In this document: piece by piece, positions 1-6,324 of the stretch
Numbering within the stretch: the stretch's first letter is position 1
Layout: the number at the start of each line of letters is the position of its first letter
From: Chitinophagales bacterium
GTDB taxonomy: Bacteria; Bacteroidota; Bacteroidia; Chitinophagales; JAHDHT01
Length of the DNA: 9,421 nt
NCBI GenBank assembly: GCA_020631175.1
Contig: JAHDHT010000019.1
Span: 20,395-29,815, forward strand
Direction: 5' to 3'
Position numbers and translations under genes: made by a program
The notes under the pieces: generated by a model
What the model was told of the DNA's origin: nothing
The model's input: only the letters and a program-made list of their open reading frames with translations
Database searches by the model: none

Positions 1-28
1 GCCAAATATTCTTGCAAACGAAGTTCGA

Positions 29-124
29 TCTAGATTCCCGCAGCCGAAGGCGGTCTCGCATCTCGATTCTCGGAGCAGAAGGCGATCTCGCATCTCGATT
101 CTCGGAGCCGAATGCGGTCTTACA
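29..124. repeat. Three tandem copies of a 32-bp GC-rich repeat
   Basis: Three consecutive 32-bp units lie at 29-60, 61-92 and 93-124 with no spacer. Each has the pattern TCT(a/c)GATTC, then a GC-rich centre (CCGAAGGCGG or a close variant), then TCTCGCA or TCTTACA. The units are imperfect: the outer two differ most and the middle one is intermediate. They are much richer in GC than the surrounding DNA and lie just beyond the aconitase terminator. No reading frame or promoter is evident in them or in bases 1-28. They look like a degenerate intergenic mini-repeat. Their function is unknown. Confidence 0.8.
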
Positions 125-157
125 AAAAAAGCCGGCCTCTTTTCAGAAACCGGCTTT
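124..157 (-). terminator. Rho-independent terminator of the aconitase gene
   Basis: On the minus strand an 8-bp arm AAAGCCGG (157-150) is followed by a 14-nt loop and the complementary arm CCGGCTTT (135-128), which runs into a tract of seven T (130-124). The stem has a perfect GC-rich core, and the hairpin begins about 34 nt after the aconitase stop codon. This is a canonical intrinsic terminator for transcription arriving from aconitase. Confidence 0.88.
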
Positions 158-190
158 CATTATTTTAATACTCTTTTGGTAAGAAACCTA

Positions 191-2458
191 TTAAGCATTT
201 AATTCTTTAATCTTATTTAAAGCACTTCCTGCCTTGAACCAGGCAATCTGATCTTCATTGTAAGTATGGTTAACCTCAAAGCTGTAAGTCGAACCGTCTG
301 CTCTCGTTAACTCAATCGTTAATGGCTTGCCAGCTGTGAATTCTGTTAAACCTTTAATAGCAATCGTATCGTCTTCTTTGATCTGATCGTAATCAGCAGG
401 GTTAGCAAACGTTAAGCCTAACATACCTTGCTTCTTAAGGTTGGTTTCGTGGATTCGCGCAAATGATCTTACGATTACAGCTCTTACACCTAAAAATCTT
501 GGCTCCATCGCAGCATGCTCACGGCTACTACCTTCACCGTAGTTTTCATCACCAACGATAACGGTGCCAATACCGGCTGCTTTATATGCTCTTGCAGCAT
601 CCGGCGTTTTTTGCTTTTCTCCTGTTAGCTGATTAGTTACGATTCCAACTTCTTCGCCGAAGAAATTCACACCGCCAATCAACATGTTATTAGAAATGTT
701 ATCAAGGTGGCCACGATATTTTAACCAAGGACCTGCCATTGAAATATGATCAGTTGTACACTTTCCTTTGGCTTTCATTAACAGCTTCATACCCGTAAGG
801 TCTGTTCCTTCCCATGGTTCGAACGGAGTAAGTAACTGAAGACGTTCACTGGTAGGAGAAACAACTACTTCGACACCAGAACCATCTTCAGCAGGTTCCT
901 GATATCCTCTGTCAACTACATCAAATCCACCCGTAGGCAATTCAATACCTTTTGGTTCATCCAGCTTAACTTCCTCTCCATCCTTATTAGTTAACGTATC
1001 TGTTAAAGGATTGAATCCTAAGTCACCTGCAATAGCCATAGCTGTTACGATTTCAGGCGAAGCAACAAAACTGTGTGTTTTTGGATTACCGTCATTTCTC
1101 TTTGAGAAGTTACGGTTGAATGAAGTGATAATCGAGTTTTCTTTATCCGGATTATCATTATGACGCGCCCACTGACCAATACATGGTCCGCATGCATTGG
1201 CAAGAATAACTCCTCCAATATCTTCCAATACTTTTAATTGTCCATCTCTTTCAGTGGTATATCTTACCTGCTCAGAACCCGGTGTAATAGTAAACTCAGA
1301 TTTTAATTCTAAGTTTTTATCGATCACCTGTTGTGCAAGCGAAGCTGCTCTTTCGAGATCTTCGTAAGAAGAGTTGGTACATGAGCCAATTAAGCCCACT
1401 TCTAATTTTTGTGGCCAGTTGTTTTCTTTTACGGCTGTAGCAAATTTGCTGATCGGCCATGCTAAATCTGGAGTGAATGGCCCGTTAATATGAGGCTCTA
1501 ACTCATCTAAATTTATTTCGATCACCTGATCGAAGTAATCGTTCGGATTGGCATAAACTTCAGCATCACCCGTTAAATGTTCTGCAATGCCATCTGCCAT
1601 TTCAGCGATATCAGCTCTTTCAGTAGCTTTTAGATATCTCGACATCGACTCATCATATCCAAACAATGAAGTGGTTGCGCCGATTTCAGCTCCCATATTA
1701 CAGATGGTACCTTTACCGGTACAAGAAATGTTTTTAGCTCCTTCTCCAAAATATTCTAAAATTGCTCCTGTTCCACCTTTGGCAGATACAATTCCTGCTA
1801 CTTTCAGAATTACGTCTTTAGAGGCAGTCCATCCATTCAATTTTCCGGTTAAATGAACACCGATTAATTTCGGCATTGCCAATTCCCAGGCCATACCTGC
1901 CATTACATCAACAGCATCGGCACCACCGACACCGATCGCCACCATACCTAATCCACCGGCATTTACCGTGTGAGAATCGGTTCCGATCATCATTCCTCCC
2001 GGGAATGCATAGTTTTCTAATACTACCTGATGAATAATTCCGGCACCGGCTTTCCAAAATCCAACACCATATTTATTACTTACAGATTCTAAGAAATCAT
2101 ATACCTCAGAATTGACATCTTTTGCTGTTGCTAAATCTTCTGCTGCTCCTGTTTTCGCCTGAATCAGGTGATCACAATGTACAGTTGATGGAACGGCTAC
2201 TTTAGGCTTACCTGCCTGCATAAATTGCAAAAGTGCCATTTGTGCTGTAGCATCCTGCATGGCAACACGATCCGGATCAAAATCAACATAATCCTTTCCT
2301 CTGGTAAAAGGGGAAGAAGGGATTTGATTCTTATGCAAATGCGTGTAAAGAATTTTTTCAGTTAGTGTTAACGGTCTGTTCAGCAGTTTTCTTGCTGCTG
2401 CAACTCGCTCCGGATAGCGTGCATAGACCGACTTAATCATGTCAATATCAAAGGCCAT
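191..2458 (-). CDS. acn: Aconitate hydratase (mitochondrial-type aconitase)
   Basis: Cytoplasmic TCA-cycle enzyme that interconverts citrate and isocitrate through cis-aconitate, using a [4Fe-4S] cluster. The 755-residue length matches the mitochondrial-type aconitase family. The three cluster cysteines are visible: C360 in GSCTNSS, and C423 and C426 in ACGPCIGQW. Other family motifs are DSHTVNAGG (161-169), CTTDHISMAGP (567-577) and GEGSSREHAA (641-650), the last with the expected catalytic serine at 644. Residues 1 to about 520 form the cluster-binding domains 1-3, and about 560-755 form the swivelling domain 4. The ATG at 2458 gives the usual N-terminus (MAFDIDMIKSVY). There is no Shine-Dalgarno, as is usual for Bacteroidota. 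The gene stands alone, with its own promoter (2516-2545) and terminator (124-157), and ends in TAA. No defect is seen. Identity is from motifs and overall resemblance; the exact clade was not tested by alignment. Confidence 0.97.
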   Translation of the reverse strand: MAFDIDMIKSVYARYPERVAAARKLLNRPLTLTEKILYTHLHKNQIPSSPFTRGKDYVDFDPDRVAMQDATAQMALLQFMQAGKPKVAVPSTVHCDHLIQAKTGAAEDLATAKDVNSEVYDFLESVSNKYGVGFWKAGAGIIHQVVLENYAFPGGMMIGTDSHTVNAGGLGMVAIGVGGADAVDVMAGMAWELAMPKLIGVHLTGKLNGWTASKDVILKVAGIVSAKGGTGAILEYFGEGAKNISCTGKGTICNMGAEIGATTSLFGYDESMSRYLKATERADIAEMADGIAEHLTGDAEVYANPNDYFDQVIEINLDELEPHINGPFTPDLAWPISKFATAVKENNWPQKLEVGLIGSCTNSSYEDLERAASLAQQVIDKNLELKSEFTITPGSEQVRYTTERDGQLKVLEDIGGVILANACGPCIGQWARHNDNPDKENSIITSFNRNFSKRNDGNPKTHSFVASPEIVTAMAIAGDLGFNPLTDTLTNKDGEEVKLDEPKGIELPTGGFDVVDRGYQEPAEDGSGVEVVVSPTSERLQLLTPFEPWEGTDLTGMKLLMKAKGKCTTDHISMAGPWLKYRGHLDNISNNMLIGGVNFFGEEVGIVTNQLTGEKQKTPDAARAYKAAGIGTVIVGDENYGEGSSREHAAMEPRFLGVRAVIVRSFARIHETNLKKQGMLGLTFANPADYDQIKEDDTIAIKGLTEFTAGKPLTIELTRADGSTYSFEVNHTYNEDQIAWFKAGSALNKIKELNA

Positions 2459-2515
2459 AGGCTATGTCTGTTTGGTTTACGTTAATAACAAGTCATTCTG
2501 TCTCAAAAGAGTTTG

Positions 2516-2545
2516 CAAAGGTACAAAAAAGTGACCGAAGGTCAA
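2516..2545 (-). promoter_or_regulatory. Bacteroidota-type promoter of aconitase
   Basis: On the minus strand TTG (2545-2543) is followed by 19 nt and then TACCTTTG (2523-2516). This matches the Bacteroidota housekeeping consensus TTG-N17..23-TAnnTTTG. Transcription would begin near 2510, giving a leader of about 50 nt before the ATG at 2458. A second TAnnTTTG (TAACTTTG, 2567-2560) lies further upstream, but its nearest TTG is 25 nt away, so it is a weaker candidate. Confidence 0.75.
2532..2544. promoter_or_regulatory. Candidate operator in the aconitase promoter
   Basis: A perfect dyad TGACC-GAA-GGTCA occupies the spacer of the aconitase promoter and overlaps its -33 TTG. A dimeric regulator bound here would block RNA polymerase. 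This is inference only: perfect 5-3-5 dyads occur by chance about once per kilobase, and no regulator is encoded in the window. Confidence 0.3.
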
Positions 2546-2644
2546 TTTGAATGCCGAATCAAAGTTAATCGTAAGCTGTAAGGAGTCACTTTCAAAAAAA
2601 CATTCCTTAACATCCGTCTAAATATTCATTCACATTTTAAAGTC

Positions 2645-2652
2645 TACCTTTG
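2645..2652 (+). promoter_or_regulatory. -7 box (TACCTTTG) upstream of the membrane protein gene
   Basis: TACCTTTG matches the Bacteroidota -7 consensus TAnnTTTG exactly. No TTG is found 17-23 nt upstream, so the -33 half is missing or degenerate. The box ends only 4 nt before the first possible start codon (GTG at 2657). Transcripts would therefore begin at or just after that codon, and translation would be leaderless or use a downstream start. Confidence 0.5.
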
Positions 2653-2656
2653 AATC

Positions 2657-3595
2657 GTGCGATTGGCCTTAGTGAAAATTCGATTAAAACAGTTAAGCCG
2701 TTCTTTGAACGGAATGGGTGCTTTCATTCTTGCATTACCTATTTTGATCGGAGTATTGTGTTATGGTTTGTATCGATTTTTACAAGACCCGATATCAGCT
2801 AAAGTAATTTTATTGCTTTCCATCCTGAGCCTTTTACAAATTCATTTAAGACGCAAGGATTTGAATTTTCTTAAACATCATATCAAAGGATTTCGATTGG
2901 AAATCACTTTTGAATACTTCATATTATCCATTCCGATTTTACTGCTTTTCATTATCACAGGAAATCTATTAGCGGCATTCGTATTTATTATTGCTTGCCT
3001 GATCTTACCATTTATTCCTTCTCCTGCATTAAAAGCGCAAACATTAAATCCTTTTCTGAATTTCATTCCGGCTAATGCATTTGAGTGGAGATCTGGCATT
3101 AGAAAATATTGGTATTATTTATTACCACTCATTTTGCTTTCTATTATTTTTTGCTGGGTGCGAATACTTCCATTAATTTTAATTTATATAGCAACAACTA
3201 TAATTTTTACTTTTTATCAGCAAAGTGAATCTCTGGCAATGTTAAAAGTACAGGGTAAAAATAGGGGTCATTTTTTGCGAAAAAAATGTGCTAATCATTT
3301 GCTTCTTTTAAACTTGATTATTCTGATTCCCCTTGGTTTAAATTATTTATTTCAACCTTCGGATGGGTGGCTGGTATTGATTTTATTTTTGGGATTAAAT
3401 ATGATTTATTTGTTTGTTATTTTTTTAAAATACGCAAACTTTGAACCTGAACGCGATTTGTCTTCTAATGGATTGACGGTAGCATTAGCTTCACTTTGTC
3501 CTGTTATACCTTATCTGGCTCCTATACCTATTATTTTTTGTTTCATTTTCTTTTTTAAAGCCAGAAAAAATTTAAAACTTTATTTCGATGCTTAA
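2657..3595 (+). CDS. Polytopic membrane protein, likely partner of the adjacent ABC ATPase
   Basis: This 312-residue protein is very hydrophobic and has a basic N-terminus (KIRLKQLSRSLNGMG) that would stay in the cytoplasm. About eight membrane segments are visible, roughly at residues 20-40, 48-65, 84-101, 102-121, 150-168, 169-187, 213-258 (two) and 272-300. I do not recognise a named family or a catalytic motif. The gene overlaps the ABC ATPase gene by 8 bp, and an integral membrane protein coupled in this way to a lone ATPase is the usual arrangement of a bacterial ABC exporter or ABC-2-like permease. That role is inferred from context. The start is uncertain: an in-frame stop at 2651-2653 makes GTG 2657 the earliest possible start, and GTG 2672 and ATG 2714 (residue 20) are alternatives. 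ATG 2714 would remove the basic leader, so I favour an earlier one. The substrate is unknown. Confidence 0.75.
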   Translation: MRLALVKIRLKQLSRSLNGMGAFILALPILIGVLCYGLYRFLQDPISAKVILLLSILSLLQIHLRRKDLNFLKHHIKGFRLEITFEYFILSIPILLLFIITGNLLAAFVFIIACLILPFIPSPALKAQTLNPFLNFIPANAFEWRSGIRKYWYYLLPLILLSIIFCWVRILPLILIYIATTIIFTFYQQSESLAMLKVQGKNRGHFLRKKCANHLLLLNLIILIPLGLNYLFQPSDGWLVLILFLGLNMIYLFVIFLKYANFEPERDLSSNGLTVALASLCPVIPYLAPIPIIFCFIFFFKARKNLKLYFDA

Positions 3596-4274
3596 TATTC
3601 AGGATTTGACCTTAGCTTATGGTGAGCAGATTGTTATTGAAAAGTTGAATCTAAAAATTCAAGCGAATGTGATATGCGGTATTGTTGGAATAAACGGTGC
3701 AGGTAAGACGACTTTATTTAATGGTATTGCGGCCTATAAAAAAACGACTTCAGGATCGATCACTTTCAATGATCAAAAATGCAATTATGACAGTGTTGCC
3801 TATTTAGAAACCAATAACTTTTTTTATCCAAAGACAACCGGGAAGGAATTTCTTGATTTATTTCCGGATTTAAATTCATCTTACAATGCCGAATTGTTGT
3901 TGCAGATTTTTAAACTTCCTTTAAAGCAGTTTATTGATCAGTATTCTACCGGAATGAAAAAGAAATTGGCGATGATGGCTATTCTTAAAAAAAATAGTGA
4001 TCTATATATTTTGGATGAACCTTTTAATGGAGTGGATTTACAAACTGCTCAGGCTTTCGAACAAATTATTTACCGGCTTAAAGAAAAAGGTAAAACGGTC
4101 TTAATCTCCTCTCATATTATGGGACCTTTATATAATGTTTGTGATGAAATTTGTTTTCTTGAAAAAGGAAAAATAAAGAAACAATATCAAAAAGATGCTT
4201 TTGACCAAATAGAGTCAGAAATGCTTGAACGTTATAATAAAGAAGTGCGTTCAATTATTGATAAGGCAGTTTAA
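3588..4274 (+). CDS. ABC transporter ATP-binding protein
   Basis: Single-domain cytoplasmic ABC ATPase of 228 residues that would power the membrane protein encoded just upstream. Walker A is GINGAGKTT (34-42, with K40). The signature loop is YSTGM (119-123) in place of canonical LSGGQ. Walker B is LYILDEP (139-145, with catalytic E144). The D-loop is NGVD (147-150), and the switch histidine is H176 in ISSH. Where the Q-loop glutamine is expected the sequence reads YLETNNFF (72-79), so the usual Gln appears to be replaced. Both departures occur in single-domain ATPases of ABC-2-type exporters, and the ATP-hydrolysis residues are intact. The ATG at 3588 overlaps the end of the membrane protein gene by 8 bp, which suggests translational coupling. 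Stop codon is TAA. Substrate cannot be deduced. Confidence 0.92.
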   Translation: MLNIQDLTLAYGEQIVIEKLNLKIQANVICGIVGINGAGKTTLFNGIAAYKKTTSGSITFNDQKCNYDSVAYLETNNFFYPKTTGKEFLDLFPDLNSSYNAELLLQIFKLPLKQFIDQYSTGMKKKLAMMAILKKNSDLYILDEPFNGVDLQTAQAFEQIIYRLKEKGKTVLISSHIMGPLYNVCDEICFLEKGKIKKQYQKDAFDQIESEMLERYNKEVRSIIDKAV

Positions 4275-4289
4275 ATTAGACTTGTGAAA

Positions 4290-4342
4290 TCGAGTTTACG
4301 CATTTCAGGAACTAATTATCTTTTCAAGAAGTTGAAACTCGA
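4290..4342. repeat. Inverted repeat before the acetyltransferase gene
   Basis: TCGAGTTT (4290-4297) and AAACTCGA (4335-4342) form a perfect 8-bp inverted repeat around a 37-nt loop. It fills most of the gap between the ATPase stop and the proposed GNAT start at 4353. No T-tract follows, so it is not an obvious terminator. It could fold in the mRNA just upstream of the start codon. Significance is uncertain. Confidence 0.4.
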
Positions 4343-4352
4343 AATCCTTGTT

Positions 4353-4865
4353 ATGCTAAAATTAGTATCACCTTCTGTTAAATACAAAGACGCTTACATA
4401 CGAATGATGAAAGATTGGGAGCAAAGTGGAGAAAAACTGGTTCCATTTATTTTAAGACTTGATTATTCGGATTTTGATGCGATGATAAATACTATTGAAG
4501 GATTTAAAACGGTTCCTGAAAAAGGATTTGTTCCACATAGTTCCTTCTGGTTAATCAATGAGGAAGGAGAAATAGGAGCGGTTTCTAATTTACGACATAG
4601 TCTTAATGATAAATTAAGACATATCGGTGGGCATATAGGATATGGTGTACCTCCTACCCAAAGAAGAAAAGGTTATGCAACTGAGGTTTTGAAGTTAACG
4701 CTTCCAGAAGCTAAGAGGCGTGGAATTAATAAAGTAATGATTACTTGTGATGAGACGAATACAGCTTCAAAGAAAACCATCATTAAAAATGGTGGTGTTT
4801 ACGAAAAAACGAATTTCTTCGCAGAGGAAAGTATGAATGTTTTAATACACTGGATTGATTTGTAG
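4353..4865 (+). CDS. GNAT family N-acetyltransferase
   Basis: Predicted soluble acetyl-CoA-dependent N-acetyltransferase of 170 residues. Motif A is visible as HIGYGVPPTQRRKGYATEVL (94-113), with the pyrophosphate-binding R-R-K-G-Y-A at 104-109. It is followed by a helix and the C-terminal strand region (KVMITCDETNTASKKTI), where CoA contacts usually lie. The N-terminal part (MLKLVSPSVKYKDAY) is typical of the family. The frame is open up to a GTG at 4284, but the 23 residues this would add (including KSSLRISGTNYLFKK) do not fit the fold, so ATG 4353 is preferred. The gene is 78 bp downstream of the ABC ATPase and may be co-transcribed with it. Its TAG stop lies inside a palindromic repeat shared with the convergent VOC gene. 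The acceptor substrate is unknown. Confidence 0.87.
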   Translation: MLKLVSPSVKYKDAYIRMMKDWEQSGEKLVPFILRLDYSDFDAMINTIEGFKTVPEKGFVPHSSFWLINEEGEIGAVSNLRHSLNDKLRHIGGHIGYGVPPTQRRKGYATEVLKLTLPEAKRRGINKVMITCDETNTASKKTIIKNGGVYEKTNFFAEESMNVLIHWIDL

Positions 4866-4888
4866 GGTCGAATTAATACAACCCTATT
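4858..4888. repeat. 31-bp palindromic repeat, copy 1 (between convergent genes)
   Basis: ATTTGTAGGGTCG begins the element and ACCCTATT ends it. The outer arms TAGGGT (4863-4868) and ACCCTA (4881-4886) pair perfectly around a 12-nt centre that is itself partly symmetric. It is 27/31 identical to 5277-5307. Both ends carry TAG: on the plus strand it is the GNAT stop (4863-4865), and on the minus strand it is the stop of the VOC gene (4886-4884). A short T-run (4887-4890) follows on the plus strand, so the hairpin could also act as a weak terminator between the convergent genes. Confidence 0.8.
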
Positions 4889-5267
4889 TTGCAGCACCTA
4901 ACCACCATGAGTTTCCCCATGCATCTTTTATTCCTGCTGATCTTGCGCCGTAGCTTTCATCAAATGGTTCACGAATAGAAGAAGCTCCTGCTTCAATCGC
5001 TTTTTTATAGGTAGCGTCAACATCTTCCACATAAATGAACAACATTGCATTACAAACAGGGTATTCATCTGTAGCATCAGCAAGCATTATAGTGCTGTCA
5101 TCTAAATCCATTTCAGCGTGCATAATTAATCCGGTATCTTCTCTGGGAACTTCAAATCTTTTTGTACAAGCGAAAATATTTTCTGCGAATTGGATGAATG
5201 ATTTTAAATCTTTTAAAATCATGTAAGGCATTACAGCTTTATGTCCGTTAAGTTTTTTGATAGCCAT
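4884..5267 (-). CDS. VOC superfamily protein (glyoxalase/PhnB-like)
   Basis: Small cytoplasmic protein of 127 residues with the paired beta-alpha-beta-beta-beta layout of the vicinal oxygen chelate fold. The first module spans about residues 10-57 (AVMPYMILKDLKSFIQFAE, then LIMHAEMDLDD at 47-57) and the second about 74-127 (MLFIYVEDVDATYKKAIEAG, then REPFDESYGARSAGIKDAWGNSWW). The MHAE motif is typical of PhnB/YdfO-like members. Many relatives have His where this protein has Asn in GNSWW, so metal binding is uncertain. It could be a lyase, a dioxygenase-like enzyme or a drug-binding resistance protein; the sequence does not decide. It is the last gene of the tag-VOC-VOC series, 35 bp after its neighbour, with a palindromic repeat between them. 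Its TAG stop comes from the 4858-4888 repeat. No Shine-Dalgarno is seen. Confidence 0.87.
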   Translation of the reverse strand: MAIKKLNGHKAVMPYMILKDLKSFIQFAENIFACTKRFEVPREDTGLIMHAEMDLDDSTIMLADATDEYPVCNAMLFIYVEDVDATYKKAIEAGASSIREPFDESYGARSAGIKDAWGNSWWLGAAK

Positions 5268-5276
5268 AATAATATA

Positions 5277-5307
5277 ATTTGCAGGGTCGAATAAATTCGA
5301 CCCTATT
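5277..5307. repeat. 31-bp palindromic repeat, copy 2 (between the VOC genes)
   Basis: The core is a perfect palindrome: arm AGGGTCGAAT (5283-5292), two central bases, and arm ATTCGACCCT (5295-5304). In RNA it would be an 8-bp stem with a small loop. Flanking ATTTG and ATT match copy 1 at 4858-4888, so the repeated unit is longer than the palindrome (27/31 identical). Its right end supplies the TAG stop (5305-5303, minus strand) of the upstream VOC gene. No U-tract follows on the minus strand, so it is a poor intrinsic terminator and read-through into the second VOC gene is plausible. Confidence 0.85.
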
Positions 5308-5722
5308 GAGCTGAATAATTAGTGGCAGAATTGAGCATCCATTGAACACCAAATTTATCTTTAAGCATTCCGAATCTTGCATCCCAAAATGTGTCTTGCA
5401 TATCCATTAATACAGTTCCACCTTCTTTTAAAGCATCAAACATTCTTTGTTGTTCTTCTAAATCGGTAACCTGTAGACTTAGAGATATTTGATCTCCTGA
5501 ACTTGCCGGTTTTGGTCCGTTACCATCTGAAGCCATGAAGAATATTCCGTCTGCTTTAAATTCTGCATGCATAATTAAATTACTCATCTCTTCAGGTACA
5601 TCCATTGGAGAATCTCCAAATGTTTGAATACCTGAAATTTCACCACCTAAGGCCTGTGCATAAAATTCGAGTGCTTCCCGACATTTACCCGAGAAATTAA
5701 AATAAGGGACTACTTGTTTCAT
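5303..5722 (-). CDS. VOC superfamily protein, PhnB-like
   Basis: Protein of 139 residues that fits the PhnB-like branch of the vicinal oxygen chelate superfamily (related to 3-demethylubiquinone methyltransferase-like domains). Characteristic pieces are VVPYFNFSGKCREALEFYAQ (4-23), LGGEISGI (25-32), and LIMHAEFKADGIFFMASD (49-66) with H52 and E54. A second module follows (ISLSLQVTDLEEQQRMFDAL) and ends with DTFWDARFGMLKDKFGVQW. The LIMHAE motif is shared with the next VOC gene, but the two proteins are otherwise divergent. The ATG (5722-5720) overlaps the TGA of tag (5721-5719) as ATGA, which implies translational coupling to the repair glycosylase. The TAG stop falls in the 5277-5307 palindrome. 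Substrate is unknown. PhnB proteins are not themselves known to act in C-P lyase chemistry. Confidence 0.9.
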   Translation of the reverse strand: MKQVVPYFNFSGKCREALEFYAQALGGEISGIQTFGDSPMDVPEEMSNLIMHAEFKADGIFFMASDGNGPKPASSGDQISLSLQVTDLEEQQRMFDALKEGGTVLMDMQDTFWDARFGMLKDKFGVQWMLNSATNYSAQ

Positions 5723-6282
5723 TTTTTTACTTCTTTATATCTAAAACAGGATGTTACATGATCATTTACCATTCCAACTGCCTGCATATAAGCATAGCAA
5801 ATAGTGCTGCCTACAAACTTAAATCCTTTTTTCTTTAAATCTTTACTCATTATATCACTTTCTTTCGAAGTCGCCGGAACATCTTTTAAGGTTTTAAATT
5901 TATTTTGAATGGGTTCACCATCTACAAACTGCCAGATATATGCGTCGAAAGAACCGTATTCGTTTTGAATGTTTAAATATTGTTTTGCGTTTTCAATAAC
6001 AGCATTAATTTTTAATTTATTTCTAACGATTCGGGCGTCTTGTCTTAAGGCTTCAATTTTTTTCGCTTTGTATTTAATTATTTTTTCGGCTTCGAAATTG
6101 TCAAACAATAAACGGTAGCCTTCCCGTTTTTGAAGAATGGTTAACCAGCTTAATCCGGCCTGTGCTCCTTCCAGATTTAGCATTTCAAATAAATGCCGGT
6201 CATCGTGCACCGGAACTCCCCATTCTTTGTCATGATAATCGATATAAATATCATGTCCTTCACACCAGCCACATCTTTTCAT
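5719..6282 (-). CDS. tag: DNA-3-methyladenine glycosylase I
   Basis: Base-excision repair enzyme that removes 3-methyladenine from alkylated DNA. With the start at 6282 the protein has 187 residues, the same length as E. coli Tag. It begins MKRCGWCEGHD, matching the family N-terminus. The zinc-snap ligands expected of Tag are present: C4, H17 (YHDKEWG), and the His and Cys of NDHVTSC near the C-terminus. The base-pocket Glu is E38 in LEGAQAGLSW. The motif KKGFKFVGSTICYAYMQAVG is a strong family signature. The frame is open to an ATG at 6324, but the 14 extra residues (LHLKKFYLTIKK) are absent from the family and a candidate promoter lies there, so 6282 is preferred. Its TGA stop overlaps the ATG of the PhnB-like gene. 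It is probably the first gene of a three-gene unit. No Ada-type regulator is seen nearby. Confidence 0.95.
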   Translation of the reverse strand: MKRCGWCEGHDIYIDYHDKEWGVPVHDDRHLFEMLNLEGAQAGLSWLTILQKREGYRLLFDNFEAEKIIKYKAKKIEALRQDARIVRNKLKINAVIENAKQYLNIQNEYGSFDAYIWQFVDGEPIQNKFKTLKDVPATSKESDIMSKDLKKKGFKFVGSTICYAYMQAVGMVNDHVTSCFRYKEVKK

Positions 6283-6290
6283 TTTTTTTA

Positions 6291-6320
6291 TTGTAAGATA
6301 GAATTTTTTTAAGTGCAAAT
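6291..6320 (-). promoter_or_regulatory. Possible promoter of tag
   Basis: On the minus strand TTTG is followed, after 15 nt, by TATCTTAC, a partial match to TAnnTTTG. The spacing is shorter than the usual 17-23 nt and the -7 match is imperfect. The position fits a leader of roughly 10 nt before ATG 6282 and would place the upstream ATG at 6324 outside the transcript. Confidence 0.3.
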
Positions 6321-6324
6321 TCAA

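Noticed and set aside
29..124. CRISPR-like array
   Set aside because: The 32-bp units abut with no spacers between them, are imperfect, and have no cas genes nearby.
1587..1856. Open frame antisense to aconitase (89 residues)
   Set aside because: It lies wholly inside the aconitase gene on the opposite strand, has no recognisable motif, and reads as the shadow of a well-conserved coding sequence.
2878..3099. Minus-strand frame within the membrane protein gene (73 residues)
   Set aside because: It is fully contained in a larger gene whose hydrophobic pattern and overlap with the ATPase gene are convincing; there is no promoter or motif.
5035..5226. Plus-strand frame inside the second VOC gene (63 residues)
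   Set aside because: Antisense shadow of a recognisable VOC domain.
5283..5304. Intrinsic terminator between the two VOC genes
   Set aside because: The hairpin is strong, but no U-tract follows on the minus strand and a related copy exists at 4858-4888, so a repeat element is the better description.
6283..6324. N-terminal extension of Tag from ATG 6324
   Set aside because: Starting at 6282 gives exactly the family length and N-terminus; the extra residues are unsupported and overlap a candidate promoter.
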